A DNA stretch of 64,000 bases from Bryobacter sp. CoA8 C33. GTDB lineage: Bacteria > Acidobacteriota > Terriglobia > Bryobacterales > Bryobacteraceae. Below are positions 24,384 through 32,495 of the stretch, piece by piece. Under the pieces are notes generated by a model. That model was not told the DNA's origin, made no database searches, and was given only the letters and a program-made list of their open reading frames with translations. How positions within the stretch are numbered: the stretch's first letter is position 1; each line of letters opens with the position of its first letter. Where the stretch lies: positions 1-64,000 of the forward strand of contig JAINDK010000030.1 in the NCBI GenBank assembly GCA_019931185.1, read 5' to 3'. Both the position numbers and the translations under genes were made by a program.

Positions 24384-25786
24384 TCTTGTTCTCCTTTGTC
24401 GATCTGGGCTTCAATTTCGGCGGCAATTCGCTCTTTTGTGGTTTCGTTGATGTCGGCGAGGAACTTGAAAGCGAGCTTCTTGAGGGCTTGCTTACGGAAC
24501 GTACTGGAGGACAGGCCGAGGCGGAAGAGCTTTTCGGCCTCGTCGAGTTCTTCGTTGAACTCTCCCACCTCGAATTCGTCGAGACCGGAAACGGAGATCC
24601 GTAAATCATCCTTGCGAACGTGGACGAGGACCTGCAGAAGACGTTTCAGGGTGTCCTTGACGGAATCTCCATAGGCGCGAAGCACTTCCTGGGTGATCTG
24701 GTAATCGGCGCGTTTGCTGTAACCGCTGACCTGAGCGGAGCCGGAGAGCCAACTGCGTGACTGCCCCATGAGGTAGCAAGTACGATAGATCTCCTCCTGA
24801 AGACGGGCGAGGTTTTCCATAGCGATGCGGAAGACATTGCCTTCAGGTTCGGTCCAACCGAATTTGTCCTCAGGATCGAGGTGGATGTAATAAGACTCGC
24901 CGAGGATCGATTTCCAGTCGCGCTTGCTGTAGATAACCGGTGTGGCGTAAAGGGCCATGCCAAGCGACCAGGACAGCGAGTTTGATTTATTGAAGTGCTC
25001 GATCTGGAGGTGAGCGGCTTTGTTCATGAGCCACAATCCGTCACTGAGAGCGATTTCGAAAATGGGGACGCGGAATTCGGAGGCACAGGAGTGCGGACCG
25101 GATTCGATCACGCGGAGTGAGTTAGAGTCATCGGATTCTTTTTCAACGATGAAGTAACTGGTTTCGTCGTAGATTAGGTAGCGGAGTAGTTCAGCGGACG
25201 AGGCCAGAGCGCCGGCGTGGCGTTCTCCGGCCAGACGCACCACGAAGAGGGTGACGCGGCCATCGGGACCGGCCTGCCAGTTGATGACGTCGGCGGGGTG
25301 GATCGAGGTAAGGTAACCACGATCTCCGCCGAGGGCTTCTTCCTCGAGGCGGCTGCTGAAGGCAGCAGCGAGTTTGGGAAATTCGAGCGCGATAAAAGCT
25401 TTCCCAAAAATGAGAGCTTCAATGAAGCGCTTGCGCAGGAAGTCGGTAATCGAGGTTCCGTTGCGGTCGCAATTATTGAAAAATTCAAAGTAATACTTGC
25501 TGGCGCGGCGTGAACTGTCTTCGACAGTAAGGATCGGCTCGCGCCGGAACAGAGTAGAAGCGTACCAATCGATGATGGAGCCGATGTAGTTTTCGTAAAA
25601 GGCGCGGGAGACTCTTTCCTGGTAAACTTCGGCGGGTTCACGGTGGCGTCGGTAGAGATAATTGCTGGCCTTGGATTTCATTTGGGCGCCGCCAGCGTAG
25701 AGATCGCGGTACATCTCTAGGGTGGGAAGCCAGGCGCGGTACTCCGGATGAGGCTGGAGGGCATCGGCAATTTGCGTCAAGTCCAT
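24380..25786 (-). CDS. Portal protein (DUF4055-like)
   Basis: A 468-residue portal: an N-terminal clip/stem part with HPEYRAWLPTLEMYRDLYAG, then VYQERVSRAFYENYIGSIIDWYASTLFR. A middle wing has LTSIHPADVINWQ and a helical C-terminal stem/crown has RADYQITQEVLRAYGDSVKDTLKRL. The pattern fits the DUF4055 phage portal family. The ATG at 25786 is preceded by GAGAAG; an in-frame TTG 21 bases upstream has no better site. It is the first gene of the cassette. No terminase large or small subunit precedes it: the next gene upstream is the divergent ribBA. Confidence 0.85.
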   Translation of the reverse strand: MDLTQIADALQPHPEYRAWLPTLEMYRDLYAGGAQMKSKASNYLYRRHREPAEVYQERVSRAFYENYIGSIIDWYASTLFRREPILTVEDSSRRASKYYFEFFNNCDRNGTSITDFLRKRFIEALIFGKAFIALEFPKLAAAFSSRLEEEALGGDRGYLTSIHPADVINWQAGPDGRVTLFVVRLAGERHAGALASSAELLRYLIYDETSYFIVEKESDDSNSLRVIESGPHSCASEFRVPIFEIALSDGLWLMNKAAHLQIEHFNKSNSLSWSLGMALYATPVIYSKRDWKSILGESYYIHLDPEDKFGWTEPEGNVFRIAMENLARLQEEIYRTCYLMGQSRSWLSGSAQVSGYSKRADYQITQEVLRAYGDSVKDTLKRLLQVLVHVRKDDLRISVSGLDEFEVGEFNEELDEAEKLFRLGLSSSTFRKQALKKLAFKFLADINETTKERIAAEIEAQIDKGEQE

Positions 25787-25797
25787 TTCTTCTCGAA

Positions 25798-25835
25798 TAC
25801 GAAACAATCGCTTCGTAACTTTCTGTTAGTTCGTA
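25798..25835 (-). promoter_or_regulatory. Three TTCGTA/TACGAA hexamers before the portal gene
   Basis: TACGAA (25798-25803), TTCGTA (25812-25817) and TTCGTA (25830-25835) lie within 38 bases directly upstream of the cassette. The first two form an inverted repeat with 8-base spacing. This could be an operator or an RNA hairpin next to the portal start. The rest of the 25787-26057 intergenic region holds the ribBA ribosome-binding site but no gene or FMN riboswitch that I can see. Confidence 0.35.
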
Positions 25836-26057
25836 TCTGCAGGGCAGTTACCCCAGAAAGAAATTAGCGTTGGGAGGATGTGTTTTTTTTCCATTGGCCG
25901 GTATTTCCTTGATTCGAAAGGAAATAAAAAGTACAAACCAATGGGAATCTATTTTCGAGGCCGAAAGGAGGGACTTTGGGCGGAGATAGGAAGGCGGCGG
26001 CCTTGCCAGACGGGGGTGAAACGGGGTCGGGCCGGAGTCGGCGACAATGGAGGATAT

Positions 26058-27188
26058 ATGGGTTTTGATTCGATCGAGTCGGCGATAGAGGATTTCCGCG
26101 CCGGCAAGATGGTAGTGATAGTAGACGATGAGGACCGGGAGAATGAAGGGGATCTTACGTTCGCGGCGGATGCCGTAACGCCGGAGTTGATCAACTTCAT
26201 GGCGGTGCATGGCCGTGGGCTGGTGTGCCTGGCATTGGCGCCTGAGTTGTGCGACAAGCTTGGGTTGCCATTGATGTCGAGAATCAACACATCAAACTTC
26301 GGGACGGCATTCACGGAATCGGTGGATGCGAAGACGGGTGTAACGACAGGGATCAGCGCGGGTGACCGGGCGCGGACAATCACGGTATGTCTGGCCGAGG
26401 AGAGCACGCCGGAAGATCTGGCGAGGCCGGGACATGTGTTTCCGCTGCGAGCGCAGAGCGGCGGCGTACTGGTGAGGGCGGGACAAACCGAGGCGGCAGT
26501 GGACCTGGCGAGGCTGGCGGGCCGCAAGCCGGCGGGTGTGATCTGCGAAATCATGAACGAGGACGGGACGATGGCGCGGGTTCCGGAACTGATTGAGTAT
26601 TCGAGGACACATGGGCTGAAGATGATCTCGGTGGCGGATTTGATCCGTTACCGGTTGAAGCATGAGAGCTATGTACGGCGGCATAGCGAGGGGATGTTGG
26701 ACACGATCCATGGTCCGATGCGGATGCTGGTATACGAGAATGTCCTCGATCAACATCTGCACACCGCGCTGATTAGCGGGAACTTAGCGGGAGACGAGCC
26801 GGTTTGGGTGCGGATGCACAGCCACTGCCCATTTGGGGATCTGTTCGGGAGCCGGGCGTGCGACTGCCGGAGTCTGCTTGAGGGATCGATGCGAATGATT
26901 GCCGAGCGAGGCCGGGGAGTAGTGGTGTATCTGCACCATGGGAACTTGACGCGGCTAGGGGCGCGAGAGGAGTCGGGCCGGCTTTTGGCGCATAGCCGGA
27001 CAGGGTTACCGTCGGAAGGGGAAACGAAGCTGCAGCATCAGGTGGGGATCGGGGCGCAGATTTTGCGGGATCTGCAATTGCGAAAAATTGAATTATTGAC
27101 GAACTCTCCGCTGAAGGCAGTGGGGCTGGAGGGATTCGGCTTGGAGATCGTGGGAAAACGGCCGATTTTGATAAGCGGATTGGGATAG
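26058..27188 (+). CDS. ribB: RibBA-type protein: DHBP synthase with degenerate GTP cyclohydrolase II
   Basis: A 376-residue two-domain protein. The N-terminal 3,4-dihydroxy-2-butanone-4-phosphate synthase (about 1-205) is intact, with DDEDRENEGDL, HGRGLVCL, TAFTESVDAKTGVTTG, and GHVFPL. The GTP cyclohydrolase II half keeps the zinc cysteines (HSHC.., RACDC) and the tail LLTNSPLKAVGLEGFGLEIV. The catalytic segment that normally reads QEGRGIG is replaced by HGNLTRLGARE, and the domain is about 30 residues short. It therefore probably makes DHBP only, with a separate RibA elsewhere. Start ATG 26058 has GGAGG 5 bases upstream. Confidence 0.9.
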   Translation: MGFDSIESAIEDFRAGKMVVIVDDEDRENEGDLTFAADAVTPELINFMAVHGRGLVCLALAPELCDKLGLPLMSRINTSNFGTAFTESVDAKTGVTTGISAGDRARTITVCLAEESTPEDLARPGHVFPLRAQSGGVLVRAGQTEAAVDLARLAGRKPAGVICEIMNEDGTMARVPELIEYSRTHGLKMISVADLIRYRLKHESYVRRHSEGMLDTIHGPMRMLVYENVLDQHLHTALISGNLAGDEPVWVRMHSHCPFGDLFGSRACDCRSLLEGSMRMIAERGRGVVVYLHHGNLTRLGAREESGRLLAHSRTGLPSEGETKLQHQVGIGAQILRDLQLRKIELLTNSPLKAVGLEGFGLEIVGKRPILISGLG

Positions 27189-27196
27189 GGAAGAAA

Positions 27197-27640
27197 ATGG
27201 CGAGAACACCTGATCTGAAATTTTGGTCGCGAATGATCCAAGCCGCCGCAGCAGTGATTCTGGCGCTGAGCTGCGTATTGCTTTTGGCGCCAGAGACGGG
27301 GGCATTCTTCTTTAATCTTGTCTATTACCAGCAGAGGGTGGAGACTGTGGCGGCGCCTGAGACAACGCGAGGATATATCTATTTCGCGAACGGAATCATA
27401 GGGGCCGTGATGACGGGGTGGATGACGGGGATCATCCTGGTGGCGCGCGGACCATTTGAGGCGGGGCAGAAATGGGCTTGGGACGCAATTGCAGTACCCC
27501 TTGGTGTCTGGTTCGTAATCGACTGCGCGTTTACGATCGCGCATGGGGTATGGGGCAATTTGGTTCTGAATATCGGGACGGCGCTTTTATTCGCTATTCC
27601 GCTGACGGCGGCACGAAAACGATTTAGAGGAGGGGAGTGA
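27197..27640 (+). CDS. Four-segment membrane protein, unknown
   Basis: A 147-residue protein with about four hydrophobic segments (near 15-35, 60-82, 96-115, 120-138) and a basic C-terminus. I do not recognise the family with confidence. It starts 8 bases after ribBA on the same strand, so it is likely cotranscribed. The region downstream to 27674 is the only convergent boundary in the window without overlap, because the next gene is a tRNA. Confidence 0.8.
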   Translation: MARTPDLKFWSRMIQAAAAVILALSCVLLLAPETGAFFFNLVYYQQRVETVAAPETTRGYIYFANGIIGAVMTGWMTGIILVARGPFEAGQKWAWDAIAVPLGVWFVIDCAFTIAHGVWGNLVLNIGTALLFAIPLTAARKRFRGGE

Positions 27641-27674
27641 AAATGGATTCTTGGAGGGCAACAAGGAGGGAGAA

Positions 27675-27764
27675 TGGCGGAGAAGGAGGGATTCGAACCC
27701 TCGGTACAGTTTCCTGTACACACGCTTTCCAAGCGTGCGCCTTAAACCACTCGGCCACCTCTCC
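27675..27764 (-). tRNA. tRNA-Ser (anticodon GGA), CCA encoded
   Basis: On the minus strand GGAGAGG (27758-27764) pairs with CTTCTCC (27679-27685). The discriminator G is at 27678 and CCA is encoded at 27675-27677. The anticodon stem CACGC/GCGTG holds the loop TTGGAAA, giving anticodon GGA for UCC/UCU serine codons. A long variable arm (GTACAGGAAACTGTAC) and the T-arm GGGTTCGAATCCC are typical class II serine tRNA features. Confidence 0.96.
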
Positions 27765-27799
27765 GAACCAGCAATAACATTATATCAGAGGGTCTGCAT

Positions 27800-28474
27800 T
27801 TATTGGGCTCTGGCCTGATTGCGGCGGCGTGCCAGCCAAGCGGGAATCTGAGGTTGGAGTAAGGGAAACGGGAGGCACTCACCGGTTTCGGCGGCCCAGG
27901 AAGCGGTGAGGACATCTTGCCAGAAGGCGGCTGTGGAGGGACACGGGGCGGGCGGATGAGCGAGGGGAGCGGGGGGAAGAATGCGGACCTCCATGGGGTA
28001 ACGGATCCAGAAATCACTAAGGCTGGAATCAGGCAGCCAGAGGGCGGGCTCGAGCTTGATTCGGGTGGGGGAAAGAGACGGCGGGGCGGTGGCTTCGATG
28101 AGGAAGAGAGCGCAGGAATGGGATTCGGGGATGCGAGCGCGGAGGGTGAGAGGGACGGCAACGGGATCGTGAGGAGGGTCCCAATCGGGAAAGATACGCC
28201 GGACTTGGATCAGCAGAGCGGAGGGCGGATTCTGGCCAACGGAGAATACGAAGGGCTTGCCGGGAAGGTGAGAAACGAGGGCGATGAAGCGGAGCGTTCC
28301 GCCAGCGGGTACGGCGGGAGAGAGACTGGCGAAGGAGGCGGCGCGGGGAGCAAAGCCGCAATCGGGGGCGGAAGGCCGGGAGAGGGTGAGCAGGGAGAGT
28401 TCAGAAAAAACAAAGAGCTCCCCGGCGGAGCTCTTTGTAAGGATCAACAAGAAAAAGGGCAGGAGGCGCGACAT
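27800..28474 (-). CDS. Secreted protein of unknown function downstream of rng
   Basis: A 224-residue protein with a signal-like N-terminus (MSRLLPFFLLILTKSSAGE) and a Pro-rich beta-type body. I do not recognise a domain. The ATG at 28474 shares one base with the rng stop (TGATG). An intrinsic terminator (28404-28438) lies inside its first codons, so rng transcription probably attenuates here unless ribosomes keep moving. The reading frame stays open and Pro-rich to the end and codon use resembles its neighbours. Confidence 0.6.
   Translation of the reverse strand: MSRLLPFFLLILTKSSAGELFVFSELSLLTLSRPSAPDCGFAPRAASFASLSPAVPAGGTLRFIALVSHLPGKPFVFSVGQNPPSALLIQVRRIFPDWDPPHDPVAVPLTLRARIPESHSCALFLIEATAPPSLSPTRIKLEPALWLPDSSLSDFWIRYPMEVRILPPAPLAHPPAPCPSTAAFWQDVLTASWAAETGECLPFPLLQPQIPAWLARRRNQARAQ
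28404..28438 (-). terminator. Intrinsic terminator at the end of rng
   Basis: The arms ACAAAGAGCTCC (28410-28421) and GGAGCTCTTTGT (28427-28438) form a perfect 12-bp stem with a 5-base loop. On the minus strand it is followed by a T run (complement of 28405-28410). It lies 36 bases after the rng stop, inside the coding start of the downstream gene. Confidence 0.9.
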
Positions 28475-31143
28475 CAGGCGAGGTCGAATTTTTCCTGGTG
28501 GATGAGTCCGTCGGAGACGACCATGACGGGGCGGCCGAGGAGTTCCTCGAGTTCCTCGAGGTGTTGATTTTCCGAGGATTTGAAGAGCTTGGCGACCTCC
28601 GGATTGACGCGGAGGAGGACGTCCTTGGAGTCTTCGAGGGCGGGGGCGAGTTTCTTGGCCTCGTTGAGAATTTCACCGACGACGGTGGAGACACTCTTGA
28701 CGTAGCCGGAACCTTCGCAATAGGGGCAAGGAGCGCACAGAGTGCGTTCGAGCGATTGCTTGACACGCTTGCGGGTGATGGCGACGAGGCCGAAATCGTT
28801 GAACTGGAGAATCTTGTAGGGAGCGCGGTCGGCGCGCATGGCCTCCTCGAGGGACTGCATGACGCGCATGCGGTTCTTGCGTTCATCCATGTCGATGAAG
28901 TCGATGACGATGATGCCGCCGAGGTCACGGAGGCGGATCTGGCGGACGATTTCGCGGATGGCCTCGATGTTGGTTTTGACGATGGTGTCCTCGAGGCGAT
29001 TGGACTTGCCGACGAACTTGCCGGTATTGATGTCGATGGCGACGAGGGCTTCGGTCTGATTGATGACGATGTAGCCGCCGGACTTGAGCCAAACCTTGGG
29101 GCGGAGGGCTTTTTCGAGTTCCTGGGTGATGCCGAAGTTGTCGAAGATGGACACCTGGCGGGTGTACATGCGAACACGGGAGACCATCTGAGGCTGGAAG
29201 CGTTCGAGGAAGCGGAGAATTCTTTCGTAGATCTCCTCATTGTCGACCCAGATGGATTTGAACTCGGGGCCGAGCTGGTCGCGAAGGACCCGTTCGACGA
29301 TCTCGAGATCGTGATAGACGAGGGCGGGTGCGGGGCGGCTTTCGGCCTTCTTGCGGATATCGATCCAGAGGTTATGAAGGAAGTCGATATCGGCGAGGAT
29401 TTCCTCTTCGGTGCGGCCTTCGCCGGCGGTGCGGATGATGAAGCCGCCGGGAATGCCTTCCTTGCGGCTTTGGAGAATGCGTTTGAGGCGCAGGCGCTCT
29501 TCGTCGGAGGCGATTTTGCGGGAAACGCCGGTGTGATCGACGGTGGGCATATAGACGCAGTAGCGGCCAGGGAGAGCGATGTGGGAGGTGATGCGAGCGC
29601 CCTTCTGACCGAGAGGCTCCTTGGCGATCTGGACGAGGATTTCCTGGCCCTCGCGGAGGAGTTCGGTGATGGAGGGAAGAGGGCGGCGTTCGCGGTCGGG
29701 GCGGTCGGAATGGGAGCGGTCGCCGCGGTCGCCACGGTCGCCGCGATCGCGACGGCCACGGCGGTCGTCGCGGGATTCGCGACGGGGGGCCGGATCGGCG
29801 GCGGCCACCGGGGTGTCTGGTTCGATGGGGGATTCGGGGGCATCCTCACGCGGTAGGGCGATGGGGTCGGACAGGCGGTCGCGCCCACGTCCGCCACGGC
29901 GGCGGCGGCGCCCAGAGCGTTCACTGGAATCGGAGGAGCGTTGCTGGAGGAATCGCTGATCATCCTGGCGGATATGTGCGGAGTAACCAAGGGAGGGCAG
30001 AGTACCGCCGGAGTCGGCTGGGTCGTATTCCTCGTCCCCAGGAGCGGAGAGTAAATCGGCTTCGCCCGCTTCGGCATCGGCGGCTTCGGGGGACAAAGGT
30101 TCGATCTCAACGGCATCCTCGAAGACGTCCAGTTGAACGGCTTCGGGGAGATTATGGCCGGATTCGGACGATTCCTGGTCCTCATAGACGAGGCGCTCGG
30201 CTTCTTCGAAATCGCGCTCTTCTTCTTTTTCCTTGGCGATCTCAGCGAGGTGTGCTTTCACTTCAGCGAGAACTTCCGCTTCGCGACGCTCGGCGATGCT
30301 CTCGGGGGTGAGGGCATGGAGGGGCGTGACGCTGGCTTCCTGCGAGAGCGGAGCTGGTTCGGGGGCAGGAGCTTCAGGCAACTTGATAGGAGAATCGTCG
30401 GACTCGTCGGCTTCTTCGTCCAAGTCTTCAGACGAGACGGAATCATTTTGCCGGGCGGAATACTTTGATAGCGATTCGCCGGGCAGGAGGATGGGAAGTT
30501 CCGGAGAGGTGGAATCGAGTTGCTCTTCGATGACGGATTCGATTTCTTCGGTGACGGCTTCGTCCTCGCCGGCGGCGGCAAACTTGGATTCCGGGAAGTT
30601 GCCACCCTGGTTGCCGCGGCCGCGACGGCGACGGCGGTTACCGCGGCGGAGGTCGGCGGAATCGACCGCAGAGGCGCGTTCCACCAGGACCACTTCGGAA
30701 TCGGGGCTGGAGGCTGGTTCGATTTCGATTACAGATTCAGAATCAGCGGAGGCAGCCTGAACAATGGGAAGGGCTTCGCGGCGCTCACGGTCGCGGCCAC
30801 GGCCACGGCCACCATCGCGGTCTCTGCCGCGTCCACGTTCGCGGTCGCCACCGCGGTCACGATCGGCGCCACGGTCGCCGCCACGGCCTTCCGGCATGCG
30901 TTCGAACTCTTCATTCTCTTCGAAGAAATCCGAGACATAGAGAAAGGTATCGCGCTCGAGGCCGAGATCGACAAAAGCGGACTGCATGCCGGGGAGGACA
31001 CGCGTAACGCGGCCTTTGTGGATGGAGCCGGCCAAGGAGTATTCATTGGCGCGCTGAAAATAGATTTCGACCAGTTGGTCGTCTTCAAGAATAGCGACGC
31101 GCGTCTCGTGGCGGCCGCAGGAAATAACAAGTTCTTTTGCCAT
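28474..31143 (-). CDS. rng: Ribonuclease G/E with a large insertion in its S1 domain
   Basis: An 889-residue endoribonuclease. The N-terminal RNase H-like part and the first strands of S1 (EYSLAGSIHKGRVTRVLPGMQSAF, LYVSDFF) are interrupted after about residue 75 by roughly 410 residues. The insert is rich in Arg, Asp, Gly and Glu, with several RD/RG-type tracts. The S1 domain resumes at about 488 (ELLREGQEILVQIAKEP). The catalytic DNase I-like part has ALVAIDINTGKF and GGIIVIDFIDM, and the Zn-link CPYC is present (residues about 795-806). The C-terminal scaffold of E. coli RNase E is absent. AAGGAG precedes ATG 31143. It is downstream of the mre-mrdA-rodA genes, a neighbourhood seen for rng/cafA in other bacteria. 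Confidence 0.92.
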   Translation of the reverse strand: MAKELVISCGRHETRVAILEDDQLVEIYFQRANEYSLAGSIHKGRVTRVLPGMQSAFVDLGLERDTFLYVSDFFEENEEFERMPEGRGGDRGADRDRGGDRERGRGRDRDGGRGRGRDRERREALPIVQAASADSESVIEIEPASSPDSEVVLVERASAVDSADLRRGNRRRRRGRGNQGGNFPESKFAAAGEDEAVTEEIESVIEEQLDSTSPELPILLPGESLSKYSARQNDSVSSEDLDEEADESDDSPIKLPEAPAPEPAPLSQEASVTPLHALTPESIAERREAEVLAEVKAHLAEIAKEKEEERDFEEAERLVYEDQESSESGHNLPEAVQLDVFEDAVEIEPLSPEAADAEAGEADLLSAPGDEEYDPADSGGTLPSLGYSAHIRQDDQRFLQQRSSDSSERSGRRRRRGGRGRDRLSDPIALPREDAPESPIEPDTPVAAADPAPRRESRDDRRGRRDRGDRGDRGDRSHSDRPDRERRPLPSITELLREGQEILVQIAKEPLGQKGARITSHIALPGRYCVYMPTVDHTGVSRKIASDEERLRLKRILQSRKEGIPGGFIIRTAGEGRTEEEILADIDFLHNLWIDIRKKAESRPAPALVYHDLEIVERVLRDQLGPEFKSIWVDNEEIYERILRFLERFQPQMVSRVRMYTRQVSIFDNFGITQELEKALRPKVWLKSGGYIVINQTEALVAIDINTGKFVGKSNRLEDTIVKTNIEAIREIVRQIRLRDLGGIIVIDFIDMDERKNRMRVMQSLEEAMRADRAPYKILQFNDFGLVAITRKRVKQSLERTLCAPCPYCEGSGYVKSVSTVVGEILNEAKKLAPALEDSKDVLLRVNPEVAKLFKSSENQHLEELEELLGRPVMVVSDGLIHQEKFDLA
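29681..29790 (-). repeat. Degenerate GC-rich tandem repeat encoding RGD/RDR units
   Basis: The plus strand carries repeated blocks like CGGTCGCC over this stretch. They encode Arg-Gly-Asp and Arg-Asp-Arg units in the second charged tract of the RNase G/E insertion. Confidence 0.65.
30790..30897 (-). repeat. GC-rich simple repeat encoding Arg/Asp/Gly tract
   Basis: Imperfect repeats of GGTCGC and GGCCAC on the plus strand encode residues about 83-118 of the RNase G/E, an RG/RD-rich tract. Replication slippage could make its length variable. Confidence 0.65.
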
Positions 31144-31348
31144 CAGGCATCTCCTTCAGAGGCCCGGGGGAAACAGAGGCGTGGGTAACAAGCATGGAGA
31201 ACGACTCGACGCGAAACAAGACGCGGAAAGCACGGAGTGCATGTAAAAGCGTTTGGGAGCTGGGAGCGGACAGGCGCAAAGAGTGCGGCCACGGAGCCGC
31301 AGTACTGAACGAAGAGATCGCGCCACTCACCAGCGGGGGCGTCCCGGC

Positions 31349-31377
31349 AAAATAGTTCCAAGCGATTGTATTGCCAA
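31349..31377 (-). promoter_or_regulatory. Candidate rng promoter with long leader
   Basis: On the minus strand TTGGCA (31372-31377) and TATTTT (31349-31354) are separated by exactly 17 bases. A start near 31340 would give a leader of about 200 bases before rng. No reliable gene was found in 31144-31406, so this region is best read as a regulatory leader and the end of the shape operon. Confidence 0.45.
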
Positions 31378-31406
31378 ACATCATCTGAGTGGGCCCGGGT
31401 GAATCA

Positions 31407-32495
31407 TCATTGCAAGAATCGGCGGAGGCGTACGTTGTTAACGAGCCCCAGCATGAGAAAAAACGAGAGAATGCTCGAGCCGCCATAGCTCATCAGGGGT
31501 AGGGGGATCCCGGCGACAGGCATGAGGCCGGCCACCATCCCGACATTCTCCAGAACATGGAAAAGAAGCAACGCACCAACGCCCATGCAAATGGCGGCTC
31601 CAGCCCGGTCGGGGGCTGTTTGTGCGTTCTGCAAAATCTGCATCAATAAAAGGAAATATAACCCAAGAATGGTGACGACGCCGACGAAGCCATGCTCCTC
31701 GGCAAAGGCTGCGAAGATGAAATCGGTATGGGCAAAGGGGAGAAAGCGGAGCTGGATCTGCAGGCCGCGGGTTACGCCGAGGCCCCACATACCGCCGGAG
31801 CCAACGGCGATCTTGGACTGAATGACTTGATAACCGGAGCCCTGGGGGTCGGAGGCGGGATCGAGGAAGCTGGTAATGCGAGCTTTTTGGTAGTCTTTGA
31901 GAAAGAACCAGCCCACGGGAACGACGAGGACAAAGACGAGGATGAGGGCGATGGCTTGCTGGCGGGTAAGGCCGGCAAGCAGGATGCCGACACCGAGAAT
32001 GGGGAGATAGCAGAGGGCGGTGCCGAGGTCTGGCTGGAGGCAGACCAAACAAAAGGGAACCAGGACGAGAGCGGAGAGTTTGGCAAGTTCGCGCAGATCG
32101 AGGGAGTCGGATTTCAGTTCCGCGATATAGCGGGCGACCATGAGGATGAGAATCAGCTTCATGAACTCGCTGGGCTGGAGTTTGAAGCCGCCGCCCAAGG
32201 CGATCCAGCGCTTGGCGCCGAGGACGACGCGGCTGAGGATCAGGAGCAAAACGAGAATTAAGCCAAAGATGGCGTACAACATGGGGGATTGGCCAAGCAG
32301 GGTGTGGTAATCAATTTGGCTGACCAGAAAGAAGACGAAAAGACCGGCCACGACATAGAGCCCCTGTTTCCACCAGCGCTCGGCTTCGCCGGTAGATTGG
32401 GTGGCGGAATAGATTTGCAGGATGCCGATGGCGCAGAGAACGAGGCTGAGGATAAGCAAGGTCCAGTCGATATCGCGAAGAAAGCGCAGCAGCAT
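31407..32495 (-). CDS. rodA: Rod-shape SEDS glycosyltransferase RodA
   Basis: A 362-residue polytopic SEDS protein, which polymerises lipid II for side-wall growth together with the class B PBP. The start MLLRFLRDIDWTLLILSL, the motif KRWIALGGGFKLQPSEFMKL and the C-terminal PLMSYGGSS are typical of RodA/FtsW. It shares one base with the mrdA stop (TGATG), so the two partners are translationally coupled, as expected for a stoichiometric complex. Confidence 0.95.
   Translation of the reverse strand: MLLRFLRDIDWTLLILSLVLCAIGILQIYSATQSTGEAERWWKQGLYVVAGLFVFFLVSQIDYHTLLGQSPMLYAIFGLILVLLLILSRVVLGAKRWIALGGGFKLQPSEFMKLILILMVARYIAELKSDSLDLRELAKLSALVLVPFCLVCLQPDLGTALCYLPILGVGILLAGLTRQQAIALILVFVLVVPVGWFFLKDYQKARITSFLDPASDPQGSGYQVIQSKIAVGSGGMWGLGVTRGLQIQLRFLPFAHTDFIFAAFAEEHGFVGVVTILGLYFLLLMQILQNAQTAPDRAGAAICMGVGALLLFHVLENVGMVAGLMPVAGIPLPLMSYGGSSILSFFLMLGLVNNVRLRRFLQ

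Noticed and set aside
25900-26057. FMN riboswitch before ribBA
   Set aside because: The conserved RFN blocks (GGTGAAATTCC, GCCGACGGT) are not found; the similar GC-rich stretch does not fold into the six-stem pattern.
28498-29856. 452-codon plus-strand frame opposite rng
   Set aside because: Antisense to conserved catalytic motifs of RNase G/E, acidic low-complexity translation, no ribosome-binding site.
29681-30897. CRISPR-like repeats in the rng coding region
   Set aside because: The repeats are imperfect, short, without unique spacers, and encode in-frame RG/RD tracts.
31143-31361. 72-codon minus-strand frame in the rng leader
   Set aside because: Cys/Arg/Pro-rich translation with no start context; the region is better explained as leader.
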